Assembly (NCBI RefSeq): GCF_001499965.1
Contig: NZ_LQIT01000002.1
Location: forward strand, 62,001-126,000
Source: Mycobacterium sp. GA-2829
GTDB taxonomy: Bacteria > Actinomycetota > Actinomycetes > Mycobacteriales > Mycobacteriaceae
Length of the DNA: 64,000 nt
Reading direction: 5' to 3'
Numbering within the stretch: the first letter of the stretch is position 1; every line of letters starts with the position of its first letter. Shown here piece after piece: positions 56,171 to 64,000 of the stretch. Position numbers and translations under genes: made by a program. Below the pieces are notes generated by a model that made no database searches, had not been told where the DNA came from, and saw only the letters and a list, made by a program, of their open reading frames with translations.

Positions 56171-59100
56171 CAGTTCCCCTGCGGGATCCATGACTGACCG
56201 TTGAGCACCGCCACCAGACGTTGTGTCCCATCATCGAGTACCTCCCACATCTCGGCACCTTCACGCATCCTGACGTCTTTGGCGATGTATTCGGGAATGA
56301 CATCGTCAACGGATTTGGTGAAGGCGTTGCCTGTGAACGGATCGTCCCACGCGTCGTAATCGGTGCTGCCGCCCATGTCCGAATTGCGCGGAACTTCGTA
56401 TGAGTCGGGCGAATCCGGGTCGGCTTGGAACCGAATGAGGTGCGTTCCGGGGTCGTGCGGAGCGAAGGGTGTGTCGGGATAGTCCAGGCGCAAGCCGTCG
56501 TGGATCTGCTGCGGCGATGACAACTGCGCCGTGTCGTCGGCGACAGTGACCGAGCCACCCACGCGATCCGGCCGGATGTACGAGTTCTCCATGATGTAGT
56601 CGTCGGCGCGGCTCTGCTCCAGGTTCCCGGATTCGTCGAAGTGCGCGGGCGGAATCACCTTCTGCATCACAGTGTCGGGAGTGGGCGTAGGCAGATCGTC
56701 GCGCACGGCGTTGATCAGGTCGCGTTGGTCCGGTGTCAGACTGTCGGTCGGCTTGTTGATGAGGTCGACGAAGTCGCTCTTGCTGATCCCGTGGCGGTCG
56801 AGCGCGTCGAGAACACGTTGGTTGTCGCCGAGTTGTTCGGGCGCGTATGCCGTCGTGTGCGACGTTTCGTCCATCAAGGAGTACGTGCGAGAACCGTCCC
56901 CGCCGTCGGCGAAGGCGGGAGAACTATCCGGGGGGATGGAGCCGGGCAGGGTGGCGCCGTCCCCTACACCTCGGTCGTGTCCAGCTCCGGCCACACCCCC
57001 TGGTTCTGCCGGCTCATCCACTCCGCGTGCGACATCGCCACGCTCGACAACCAGTCCGTCGGATTGCAGAGGTACGTGTGCTTGTCGATCGTCAACGGAT
57101 GCTCTTGGTTCGGCTCCGGAGGATCGGTCAGCGATTCCGCTGTCATCTGGTACTCGATCCGCTCCTCGTCCTCCCGCATCCGTCGAATCGTGATGCGCCA
57201 TTGGTGAGGATAGATCTGACGACCCGCTCGGTTGACCCCCGTTTCCTTGAAGGTCGTGTGCGCGTCCGCCACCATCGTTTCCGACCAACTCGGGTACACG
57301 TACACGATCCCGGTCTCCGAATCGATCACCAGCCTCGCTAGTCCCACCGCCTCTCCCGAAGCCATCTGCTGCGGGGACAAGATCTTCGTGCACACCCACC
57401 CGTGCGGGAACGGTTGAACCTGAAACGTCTCGGTCGGTGACATCTCCGCCAGATACGCCAGAGCTTGTTCCCTGGTCTGCAGTTCCGCCATTGTGCGCTC
57501 CTTGATCAGGTTCGATCGGGGTGAAATGTAAGAACGACGAGTCTTCGGTCATCCATGCCGGCGGATGGTCGGACGTGATGCCCTGTTGAGGGTCCCACCA
57601 GACTGGCCCTGCAGCGTCTTCGGGATACACCACCACGGTTGCGTGCGAACCGTTGGTCACTGGAGAGCCGTCGGGGTGGTACAGGTGGTGACCGGTATCG
57701 AGATCGCGTGCATGCCAGCCGTTGTGCACCAACGCGGCCGATCCTGGCCCCAGGTTGTCCACGTACTGATGCAGTGCTTTGAACTGATCGGCGATGCTAC
57801 GTCCTGGGAACTCGAGCATCTCTCGGCCGATCCACTCCGCTGCACGGCGAAGCCCACTCTGCTCACCCGAATTCCGGTCGATCTCGCCGTCGGGCAGTCG
57901 GTCGGGGAACCGAGGTGCGGATACTGTCGGATCTCCTCGGAAGGACGACAACGCCGACAGCGAGCAGTCCAGGCAATTGTTGGAGCGCCCCTGAACTGTG
58001 GGACCGCCGTCGTTGACGAGGTTCCCGTAGTCGTTGACACGCGGGTCGGCGTGGCGGACGAAATTGCCGTCAGAATCCCGCAGCGCTTCCTCTACGGCGG
58101 ACTGGTAAGCAGGGTCCTCTACAGGCCTCAATTCGTGCGGTCCATAAGTCCGCGCATCCGCCGGGTTGCCCGACAGCGGTGAATGCTGCGTCTGTCCTTG
58201 ACTTCCGCCCGCGTTGTCGTTCGGGTTCGGCTGGTCAGGCTGGCTGCCCGGGCGGTCGTTCGGTGCGGCGTTCGGTGTGTCGTGCGTAGTCGAATGCGAC
58301 GGAGGGGGCGCGTCCCGCCTCTCGATGTCCGGCCGCGGACTCGGTGGCTCCGGCCTGGTGGGTGTCGGTTGATTTCCTGCGCCCGACGTATGTGCCGCCG
58401 CGGCAGGACTCACCGGTGCCGTCGGAGTATGCGTCGGACCCGCAGCCGAAGGCTGTTGCGTGCGTGGGCTTTCCGGCGTACCGGTATGCGGCGCCCTGGT
58501 CTCCGGGGACCTGATCTCCGGCGCCCGCGACTCTGGTGTCCGCGTTTCCGGTCCCCGCCCCTCCGGGGTCCGCGCGGGCGCGTCCGGAGTGTGCGTCGCA
58601 CTCGGCGTATGCGTCGCCCCCGGCGCGTGCGCTGCCATGGGTCCGACCCCAGCCATCCCCACCGGTGGCGGCGCACTGCCATTGCCGGCGTCATGCCGCC
58701 CGGCATTGCCGTCACTCGGCGTATGCGTCTGCGCCTCAGGAGCATTCGCATCCGCTACCGGGCGATCCTGCCCGTTGTGATGTTCAGCCGGGGGAGCGTG
58801 CGTAGGACTATCCGCCCGGCCGTTGTATTCGCCTGCACTCGAACCGTTCTGGCTCGGCGCAGGATCTCCGGCGTGCATGTTGGCCGGTGGGGCGGTGCCG
58901 GCATCGGAATGGCTTCCGCCGGTGGGTGTGTGGTTGGCCTGTGGAGCTTGAGACTCGTGCGTGCTGGGCGCGTGCGAAGGCGCGTCGTGCGGCGCGGCCA
59001 GGCTCGAGGCGTCGGGTGTGTGCGGCGCGGCGGGCTGATCTGGGGCAGCGGTCGGATTAGGCGACGTCGGCGAATCGACAGGATGCGTCGGTCCAGGCGA

Positions 59101-60801
59101 GCCACCGGAAGCGGGCGACTGCGACGGCGGTCCATCGGTCCGACCCGGAGCAGAATCCGCTGGGCCGGAAGCGGTCCCGGGCGGCGGTGGCGGCGGACCG
59201 TCGCCGCCGCCGCGCGCTGTCGGACCGTCACCACCCCCATCTGGGGTGGTGGCCGCAGACCCCGGCGGATTGGGCGGGCCTGCCGGCCCCTCGAGACCAC
59301 GCGGGGCCGACGGTTCGTCGGTTCGGTGCGGCACCGTCGGGCTCAACACCGACTCGGGGATGCCCGGCGGCCGCACCTCCGGAACGTTCGGCACCCCCGA
59401 CCGCACGCTCTCGAGGTCCGGCACGTTGTCGAGATTCGGTGTCCCGTTGCCGGATCCGAGTCCACGCAGGCCGGGAATCTTGCCGTCGTTCAGCAGCCCG
59501 CGGGTCGTCCGCAAGCCCTTGGCCAGCGTGCCCGTCTTCGAGAACGCGCCACCAGGAACGAACAACGACCCGATGTTGAACGCCGCCTCACCCGCCGCCC
59601 TGCCGGGGTGGTCACCGGACCACTTGTCCCACGCGACGAACTCCTTGCCCATGTTGGCCAGGACTGCGGGCGCCGTCGAAGGATCTCTCGCGACCGACAG
59701 CGCAACGTCGGCCATCCCCTTCCAGGTGTCCGGGTCCGCCAGCGCGACGGTGCTCGCCACCGTGTTGATCAACCCCGTCGTCAACCCCACCTGGAAATCG
59801 GTGTACAGGGTGAACACGTCGGCGAGGGCGTTACCGACGTCGTCGCCGAGCAGTTCGACCAGGTGTGGCCGTACCCATTCCTGCAACGACGTGACCGCAT
59901 CCCCGATGGCCGACGTCAGTTGCCCGAGAAGGCCGACGATGCCCTTGACTTGATCCTGGAAGTTGTTGAGGACGGTGCCGACGTCGTTCGCGACTTCGCG
60001 CAGGATGTCGTCCGCCTCGCCGGTGAAGACGCCCTTCACCACGTCCCAGGCGCCACCGAGCGAGATCCTGTCGAGCAGCCTGCGGATGGCGTTCTGGGTC
60101 TCCTCGACGCCTCGGGCGAAATCGTCGATCTGCGTGGCGAGGATCCCGGCCGAATCCGACAGCTTCGTCACCGCACCGCCCAGGTTGTCGAGCGCTTGGC
60201 CGATGCGCTCGCCTTCGGGGATCTGCTGCTGACCCACAGTGGTTTTCATTGGGGTGAGCAGGTCGTCGAAGATCGACAGCCCTTTGCCGATGTTCTCCCA
60301 CTGTCGGGCGGCGAGCCGGAGCCTCCCGGGACTGCCCGACGGCCACGTCAAGGCGGCGCTGGCGAACATCCCGCCTGGGATCACGTTCAGGAACGGCACG
60401 ATCAGATGCCACTTCGTCGGTGGCGGAACGCCAGTCCCATCAGGTCCGGCTGCGGCGTCGGCCGCCTTGGTCTCCGCCGGCGGGTCACCGGCGCTGCCCG
60501 TCGGGCCCGAACCGCCCACGGTCGACGAGGCGTCGGCGTTCTTGTAGTTGTAACCCGTCGCCACGAGCATGTAGCCCACGGACTTGAACGCGTTGGCCGC
60601 CTCGGCCACCGCATGGGCGAACTCCTGTGCCTGATCGCCGTACAGCAGCCCGAAGTTCAATCCGGCGGGATCGGTGCCCGACGCGATGCCCGACGACACG
60701 ATCTGCCCCACGGCGTCCGACAGCGCGTCCAGTTGTTCACCGAGGGAACCGATCTGCTTGCCCGCGTCGATCAACGCGTCCGGTTCGACCTCGATGCGCA
60801 C
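56170..60801 (-). CDS. CpnT-like polymorphic toxin with papain-fold tip, frame running on into a second tip
   Basis: An open frame of 1543 residues. Residues 1-430 form a helical domain like the N-terminus of M. tuberculosis CpnT (WPSGSPGRLRLAARQW, FVAWDKWSGDHPGRAAGEA, LFVPGGAFSK). Residues 435-905 are a Pro/Thr/His-rich linker with TPE-RAPE-type repeats near 735-775. Residues 930-1103 look like a papain-fold (Tox-PL) domain with C943 in NNCLDCSLSAL, H1053 in GSHATVVVYP and D1070 in WWDPQQG. Residues 1104-1280 are the shadow of the immunity gene at 56964, with Gly/Asp-rich noise. Residues 1281-1543 are a second tip of unknown fold. Start: GTG 60801 (60828 also possible). The main product may in truth end near 57490. 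Confidence 0.75.
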   Translation of the reverse strand: MRIEVEPDALIDAGKQIGSLGEQLDALSDAVGQIVSSGIASGTDPAGLNFGLLYGDQAQEFAHAVAEAANAFKSVGYMLVATGYNYKNADASSTVGGSGPTGSAGDPPAETKAADAAAGPDGTGVPPPTKWHLIVPFLNVIPGGMFASAALTWPSGSPGRLRLAARQWENIGKGLSIFDDLLTPMKTTVGQQQIPEGERIGQALDNLGGAVTKLSDSAGILATQIDDFARGVEETQNAIRRLLDRISLGGAWDVVKGVFTGEADDILREVANDVGTVLNNFQDQVKGIVGLLGQLTSAIGDAVTSLQEWVRPHLVELLGDDVGNALADVFTLYTDFQVGLTTGLINTVASTVALADPDTWKGMADVALSVARDPSTAPAVLANMGKEFVAWDKWSGDHPGRAAGEAAFNIGSLFVPGGAFSKTGTLAKGLRTTRGLLNDGKIPGLRGLGSGNGTPNLDNVPDLESVRSGVPNVPEVRPPGIPESVLSPTVPHRTDEPSAPRGLEGPAGPPNPPGSAATTPDGGGDGPTARGGGDGPPPPPPGTASGPADSAPGRTDGPPSQSPASGGSPGPTHPVDSPTSPNPTAAPDQPAAPHTPDASSLAAPHDAPSHAPSTHESQAPQANHTPTGGSHSDAGTAPPANMHAGDPAPSQNGSSAGEYNGRADSPTHAPPAEHHNGQDRPVADANAPEAQTHTPSDGNAGRHDAGNGSAPPPVGMAGVGPMAAHAPGATHTPSATHTPDAPARTPEGRGPETRTPESRAPEIRSPETRAPHTGTPESPRTQQPSAAGPTHTPTAPVSPAAAAHTSGAGNQPTPTRPEPPSPRPDIERRDAPPPSHSTTHDTPNAAPNDRPGSQPDQPNPNDNAGGSQGQTQHSPLSGNPADARTYGPHELRPVEDPAYQSAVEEALRDSDGNFVRHADPRVNDYGNLVNDGGPTVQGRSNNCLDCSLSALSSFRGDPTVSAPRFPDRLPDGEIDRNSGEQSGLRRAAEWIGREMLEFPGRSIADQFKALHQYVDNLGPGSAALVHNGWHARDLDTGHHLYHPDGSPVTNGSHATVVVYPEDAAGPVWWDPQQGITSDHPPAWMTEDSSFLHFTPIEPDQGAHNGGTADQGTSSGVSGGDVTDRDVSGSTVPARVGVHEDLVPAADGFGRGGGTSEAGDRFGDRDRVRVPELVGNDGGGRAHDLQGNGGQPSGSSDLSSPMAHHDSTDAGGRGADRVPDDSGIADRSSGAEPRASVDDRQAHVPLQSDGLVVERGDVARGVDEPAEPGGVAGAGHDRGVGDGATLPGSIPPDSSPAFADGGDGSRTYSLMDETSHTTAYAPEQLGDNQRVLDALDRHGISKSDFVDLINKPTDSLTPDQRDLINAVRDDLPTPTPDTVMQKVIPPAHFDESGNLEQSRADDYIMENSYIRPDRVGGSVTVADDTAQLSSPQQIHDGLRLDYPDTPFAPHDPGTHLIRFQADPDSPDSYEVPRNSDMGGSTDYDAWDDPFTGNAFTKSVDDVIPEYIAKDVRMREGAEMWEVLDDGTQRLVAVLNGQSWIPQGN
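56964..57491 (-). CDS. immunity protein for the papain-fold toxin (Imm35/YrhB-like), inside the toxin frame
   Basis: A 175-residue soluble protein whose whole gene lies within the long toxin frame, read in a different phase on the same strand. It is supported by CAAGGAGC before ATG 57491, by its position directly after the papain-fold domain, and by a close copy at 54364. Core motifs LVIDSETGIVYVYPSWS and DAHTTFKETGVNRAG resemble YrhB/Imm35 proteins, known to accompany papain-fold toxins (knowledge of the family). In the intact segment NPTDWLSSVAMSHAEW it keeps the frame that the copy has lost. It should bind and block the toxin domain in the producing cell. Confidence 0.82.
   Translation of the reverse strand: MAELQTREQALAYLAEMSPTETFQVQPFPHGWVCTKILSPQQMASGEAVGLARLVIDSETGIVYVYPSWSETMVADAHTTFKETGVNRAGRQIYPHQWRITIRRMREDEERIEYQMTAESLTDPPEPNQEHPLTIDKHTYLCNPTDWLSSVAMSHAEWMSRQNQGVWPELDTTEV
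57241..57305. repeat. near-identical 65-base direct repeat, copy 1
   Basis: This piece of the immunity gene matches 54629-54693 at 63 of 65 positions in the same orientation. The two copies are 2612 bases apart and bracket the second tip, its immunity gene and the 272-residue gene. They could recombine. Confidence 0.75.
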
Positions 60802-60818
60802 ACCGGAGCCCGCGTGGC

Positions 60819-61106
60819 CTACGCCCACATCTGACCGTTCTTCGCGACCGCGTCCAAGTAGTTCTTGCGCGCCGTGTCCGCGATCTTCTGTAACTGCGCC
60901 AGCGCCTTGTTCATCTGCTCGGCGCCGTCCTCCCACTGCTGCTGCGACTGGGCCTGCGCCTCCGACGCCTCACCGTGCCATGTCGCGCGCAGTGCGGCCA
61001 TCGTGCGGTCGACGTCCTCCAGGGTCTCGGCGACATCCCGATGGAACTCCCGCATGTGGTCGATCGCCGCCTGCAGTTTCGAGAAGTCCACCACCAGCTG
61101 TGTCAC
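60819..61106 (-). CDS. WXG100-family protein (EsxE-like)
   Basis: A 95-residue helical hairpin protein with the W43-H-G45 turn (ATWHGEAS), as in ESAT-6-family proteins exported by type VII (ESX) systems. It lies between a second WXG100 protein and the large toxin, the order of esxF-esxE-cpnT in M. tuberculosis, where both small proteins are needed for toxin export. GTG 61106 overlaps the stop of the upstream gene by four bases. No clear YxxxD/E signal; its partner carries one. Confidence 0.88.
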   Translation of the reverse strand: MTQLVVDFSKLQAAIDHMREFHRDVAETLEDVDRTMAALRATWHGEASEAQAQSQQQWEDGAEQMNKALAQLQKIADTARKNYLDAVAKNGQMWA

Positions 61107-61708
61107 AACTGCTCCTCGCCCGGCTCGTCGTCACCCTGCTGCGCCAGCTCGACGATCTCCTGGGCCAGCGCGGCGGCCTGTTGAGCCAGTCCGCCGGCCA
61201 ACTGCGTGGACTGCCCGGCCGCCCCCTGCACCGCCTCGGCAACCGTCGGCAGCGCCTGACCGAGCTGCGCGGCAGGCGCTGCGGCCGCCGGTTCGGTCAG
61301 ATTCATCTGCTGCGCCAACTCGGCGACACCCGGGCCGCCCGCAGCGCCCGCGGTGCCCGTCGTCGCCGCACCCCCGCCCGACGCACCACCGCCGGTACCC
61401 GTCGCCTGCATCGACGAGCCGAGCGCTCCCGCGGCCTGTTCATCGGTCTTCGCGTACTCGCGCCCGGCGATCCGCAAAAGATCCGACATGGTCTGCAACC
61501 CGCGCACGACCTGTCCCGCGCCGCTGTGCCACTTGTCCCACTCACCGCCGAACGCCGACGCCGCGCCGCCTTTCCAGCCCGACCCCAGCAGCTGGTCGAC
61601 CTCGAGGTCCACACTCGACAGCCCGTCCTGCAGGCGCTGCCCGGCATCGGCCAGCCGCACCGATGCCGAGTTCAGCTCCGAGACGACGACTTCCACTGCT
61701 TGCCCCAT
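61103..61708 (-). CDS. WXG100 protein with long C-terminal extension (EsxF-like)
   Basis: A 201-residue protein. Residues 1-90 are a WXG100 hairpin with W45-K-G47 (LGSGWKGGAAS), ending in Y85-A-K-T-D89, the YxxxD/E export signal of type VII substrates. Residues 95-140 are Gly/Ala/Thr-rich and 140-201 form a predicted amphipathic helix rich in Ala and Gln. The extension is unusual for EsxF and could pair with the toxin. ATG 61708 has GGAGG upstream and begins the whole minus-strand operon. Confidence 0.85.
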   Translation of the reverse strand: MGQAVEVVVSELNSASVRLADAGQRLQDGLSSVDLEVDQLLGSGWKGGAASAFGGEWDKWHSGAGQVVRGLQTMSDLLRIAGREYAKTDEQAAGALGSSMQATGTGGGASGGGAATTGTAGAAGGPGVAELAQQMNLTEPAAAAPAAQLGQALPTVAEAVQGAAGQSTQLAGGLAQQAAALAQEIVELAQQGDDEPGEEQL

Positions 61709-61941
61709 TCGGAACCTCCAGGAATCAGGCTGTGCTTCGACGGTGAATCCGTGGATCTCGCCAAGGCCGATGGCGAGTTGCGGTCACAGCAAACGCCGCT
61801 GCCGGCGATTGAGAGCTTATCGGCGGTCGAAGGGGGTTCGATGCACCAATGTGCCGCGGAGGCCCTCGAAGGGTCATCCGCGGCGTCCAACATTGGGAAG
61901 GCCTGGGTTTCGGACGGAACTGAGCAGGTATACGCGGAAGT

Positions 61942-63210
61942 GTGACGTCTACCACTTCCGCCGACCGGCTGCTCGCCGGGCTCGCGGATATCCGCGACGG
62001 CCAGCAGGAGCTATACCGTGACCTGCACGCCCACCCCGAGTTGTCGCATCAGGAGTTCGGAACGGCCCGGAGAGTCGTCGACCGGCTCGGTGGGCTGGGG
62101 TACCGCGTGCAGGACGGCATCGGCGGCACCGGGGTGGTCGGCGTGCTCGCCAACGGCCCCGGCCCCACCGTGCTCTTGCGCGCCGACATGGATGCGCTGC
62201 CGGTCGCGGAGGACACCGGTCTGGATTACGCCAGCACGGTCCGAAGCACCGACAGGGACGGTCACGACGTCCCGGTGATGCACGCCTGTGGACACGATGT
62301 TCACGTGACTGCCTTACTCGGGGCGGCCCAGCTGTTCGCCGACGGCACCGAGCATTGGCACGGGACGGTGGTCGCCCTTTTCCAGCCGGCCGAGGAGACT
62401 GCTGACGGTGCCCGGGCCATGGTCGACGACGGCCTGGCGGACGCGCTGCCTGCGGTCGACGTGGCACTCGGGCAGCATGTGCTGCCGATACCCGCCGGGA
62501 TGGTCGGCGTCCACTCCGGGCCGTTCCTCGCCGCGGCGGACAGTATGCGAATCACCGTGCACGGCAGGGGAGCTCATGGGTCCATGCCGCAGTCATCGGT
62601 GGATCCGGTGGTGCTCGCCGCGATGATCGTGCTGCGGTTGCAGACCGTCGTCTCGCGTGAGGTCGCCCCGACAGAGCCCGTCGTGCTGACCGTCGGCAGC
62701 ATCCAATCGGGCAGCAAGAGCAACGTCATCCCGGACCGGGCGGTGCTGCAGTTGAACATCCGCACCTACAGCGACCGGACGCGCACCACGGTCCTCGACG
62801 CGATCCGCCGGATCGTCGCGGCCGAGTGCGTGGCCTCCGGATCGCCGCGGGAACCGGAGTTCGAGTTGTTCGACCGATTCCCGCTCACCGACAACGACCC
62901 CGGCGCCACGACCCGCGTCCACGACGCGTTCGCCTCCTACTTCGGTGACAAGTGCTGGGAGATGCCGCAGGGCGCCGCCAGTGAGGACTTCAGCGAAATC
63001 CCGAAGGCGCTCGGGGTGCCCTACACGTACTGGGGCGTCGGCGGCATCGATGGGGCGGCCTTCCGCCGTGCCGCCGAGGCCGGACGCGTCGAGCAGGACA
63101 TCGCGGTGAACCATTCGCCGAACTTCGCGCCGGTGATCCAGCCGACTCTCGACACCGCGACTCAGGCGCTGGTAGTAGCGGCGCTGGCCTGGCTCGCGCC
63201 CGACGGCTGA
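61942..63210 (+). CDS. M20-family amidohydrolase (N-acyl-amino-acid hydrolase type)
   Basis: A 422-residue metallohydrolase of the AmiA/HipO group that cleaves amide bonds of N-acyl or N-aminobenzoyl amino acids. Metal ligands are in HACGHDVHVTALLG and PAEETADGARAM; DLHAHPELSHQEFGTAR is at the N-terminus and HGSMPQSSVDPV in the lid domain. The GTG start lies seven bases after TATACG, so a leaderless mRNA is possible. Divergent from the toxin operon with 233 bases between. Confidence 0.9.
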   Translation: MTSTTSADRLLAGLADIRDGQQELYRDLHAHPELSHQEFGTARRVVDRLGGLGYRVQDGIGGTGVVGVLANGPGPTVLLRADMDALPVAEDTGLDYASTVRSTDRDGHDVPVMHACGHDVHVTALLGAAQLFADGTEHWHGTVVALFQPAEETADGARAMVDDGLADALPAVDVALGQHVLPIPAGMVGVHSGPFLAAADSMRITVHGRGAHGSMPQSSVDPVVLAAMIVLRLQTVVSREVAPTEPVVLTVGSIQSGSKSNVIPDRAVLQLNIRTYSDRTRTTVLDAIRRIVAAECVASGSPREPEFELFDRFPLTDNDPGATTRVHDAFASYFGDKCWEMPQGAASEDFSEIPKALGVPYTYWGVGGIDGAAFRRAAEAGRVEQDIAVNHSPNFAPVIQPTLDTATQALVVAALAWLAPDG

Positions 63211-63247
63211 CCCCCGCAACCGGCCCGGGCCCGGATACGCTCGCCGG

Positions 63248-63877
63248 GTGCTCATCGCGATCGAGGGTGTCGACGGCGCCGGCAAGCGGACCCTGACCAA
63301 CGGCATGCGGTCGGCATTCGAGGGGACTGGTCTTTCGGTTGCGACGCTGGCCTTTCCGCGGTACCACCGCTCGGTCACCGCGGACCTGGCGGCCGAGGCG
63401 CTACACGGCGGGCACGGCGACCTCGCCGAATCGGTGTACGCGATGGCGGTGCTGTTCGCACTCGACCGCGCCGACGCCCGCGACGAGATCGGCCACCTGA
63501 CCGCGGCCTACGACGTGGTGATCCTCGACCGCTACGTCGCCTCCAATGCCGCCTACAGCGCGGCACGCCTGCACCAGCAGGGCGACGGCGAGGTGGTCGA
63601 GTGGGTGCGCGCCCTGGAGTACGACCGGTTGGGGTTGCCGCGCGCCGATTGGCAGATCCTGCTCGACGTACCGACGGAGCTCGCCGCCGCGCGCGCCGAA
63701 CGTCGGGAAGCGCAGGAGGCCGACCGGACCCGCGACGCATACGAACGCGACGACGGGCTGCAACGGCGCACCGGCGAGGTCTATCGCGCGCTCGCTGGAG
63801 CCGACTGGTGCGGGCGCTGGATCGTCACCGGCGCCGACGTCGACGCCGTCGCGCTGACCGGGAAGCTCACCGCCTGA
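63248..63877 (+). CDS. tmk: thymidylate kinase
   Basis: A 209-residue kinase that phosphorylates dTMP to dTDP with ATP. The P-loop is EGVDGAGKRTLTNGM (7-17), DRYVASNAAYSAAR holds the DR(Y/H) substrate motif, and the lid is in ERREAQEADRTRD. Ortholog of Rv3247c, in the usual place before mtrA. GTG 63248 begins shortly after the M20 gene. Confidence 0.96.
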   Translation: MLIAIEGVDGAGKRTLTNGMRSAFEGTGLSVATLAFPRYHRSVTADLAAEALHGGHGDLAESVYAMAVLFALDRADARDEIGHLTAAYDVVILDRYVASNAAYSAARLHQQGDGEVVEWVRALEYDRLGLPRADWQILLDVPTELAAARAERREAQEADRTRDAYERDDGLQRRTGEVYRALAGADWCGRWIVTGADVDAVALTGKLTA

Positions 63878-63936
63878 GCAGCGACAGGAGAAACGCCCTG
63901 CGTGGTAGCGGGGTTTTATCGCGATCTGGTGACACC

Positions 63937-64000
63937 ATGGACACCATGAGGCAAAGGATTCTGGTCGTCGACGACGATCCCTCGCTCGCCGAGATGCTCA
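63937..64000 (+). CDS. mtrA: response regulator MtrA, 5' end only
   Basis: The first 21 codons are in the window: MDTMRQRILVVDDDPSLAEML. They match MtrA exactly except at one position that I recall as Ala in M. tuberculosis. They hold the acidic DDD of the receiver domain. MtrA is an essential OmpR-type regulator of cell-wall and division genes. Gene order tmk-mtrA is conserved. Confidence 0.95.
   Translation, partial: MDTMRQRILVVDDDPSLAEML

Noticed and set aside
56170..56963. Second tip considered as an ADP-ribosyltransferase or TNT-like NADase.
   Set aside because: An Arg in HLIRFQ and a late Glu-rich REGAEMWE are suggestive, but no ordered R-S-E or TNT motif could be shown by eye. Left as unknown fold.
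58450..58620. Regular repeats in DNA of the toxin linker, considered as a repeat array or CRISPR.
   Set aside because: They are short in-frame codon repeats (TPE, APE) of a Pro-rich linker. Units are unequal, there are no spacers and no cas genes.
58183..60834. Very long open frame on the plus strand, antisense to the toxin gene, translating to Arg-rich sequence.
   Set aside because: It is the reverse complement shadow of the Pro-rich toxin linker. The product is low-complexity Arg/Gly with no start signal, domain or neighbour support.
52604..61708. Toxin region considered as a prophage or an integrative element.
   Set aside because: No integrase, transposase, attachment repeat or tRNA edge was found. 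The locus lies between ordinary chromosomal genes, and only cassette-type exchange is visible.

Overview
The window is high-GC DNA with mycobacterial gene order, most probably a fast-growing Mycobacterium (Mycolicibacterium). From the left it runs sseA-maf-accE5-accD5, purK-purE-fadE25, lcp1, rmlD-wbbL-GDP-mannose pyrophosphorylase, fbiA-fbiB, whiB2, manB-manA, alkB-rubA-rubB-alkX, ahcY, tmk and the start of mtrA. This matches the M. tuberculosis order Rv3284 to Rv3246c, read in reverse. WhiB2 has the length and N-terminus of M. smegmatis WhmD rather than the shorter tuberculosis form. I see no tRNA, rRNA, CRISPR array or insertion sequence.

Layout. 1-4.1 kb: sulfurtransferase, SufE, Maf and acyl-CoA carboxylase subunits, all on the minus strand. 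4.7-10.4 kb: an initiating sugar-phosphate transferase, a PH-domain membrane protein, GtrA, the purine genes purK-purE and acyl-CoA dehydrogenase fadE25. 10.5-28.3 kb: a large accessory Wzx/Wzy-type surface-glycan cluster. It holds a second initiating transferase, an FAD enzyme, two GT2 and two GT4 glycosyltransferases, a GT87 mannosyl-type transferase, a flippase, a chain-length protein, a polymerase, a beta-helix protein, a polysaccharide deacetylase, a drug/metabolite-type transporter and a UDP-GlcNAc 2-epimerase. birA lies inside this block, away from its usual neighbour accD5. 28.3-45.3 kb: core envelope and cofactor genes for arabinogalactan attachment, the rhamnose linker, GDP-mannose and F420, plus a cationic amino-acid permease. 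45.3-49.2 kb: the alkane hydroxylase operon with its TetR regulator and a convincing operator, then ahcY. 49.3-52.6 kb: a secreted lipase, an ANTAR-GAF protein and a TPR membrane protein.

52.6-61.7 kb (minus strand) is the most unusual part. It is a contact-dependent or secreted toxin locus of the CpnT type. Two WXG100 proteins precede a very large protein with a CpnT-like N-terminal domain, a long Pro-rich linker and a papain-fold toxin tip (C943, H1053, D1070). The matching immunity gene follows directly, but it lies entirely inside the still-open toxin reading frame, which runs on into a second, unrelated toxin tip. Behind that is an array of further immunity genes and broken toxin tips. 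One of them is a second copy of the first immunity gene, about 70% identical at protein level and almost identical over a stretch of DNA. The copy carries a pair of compensating frameshifts.

The last 2 kb hold an M20 amidohydrolase, thymidylate kinase and the first 64 bases of mtrA.
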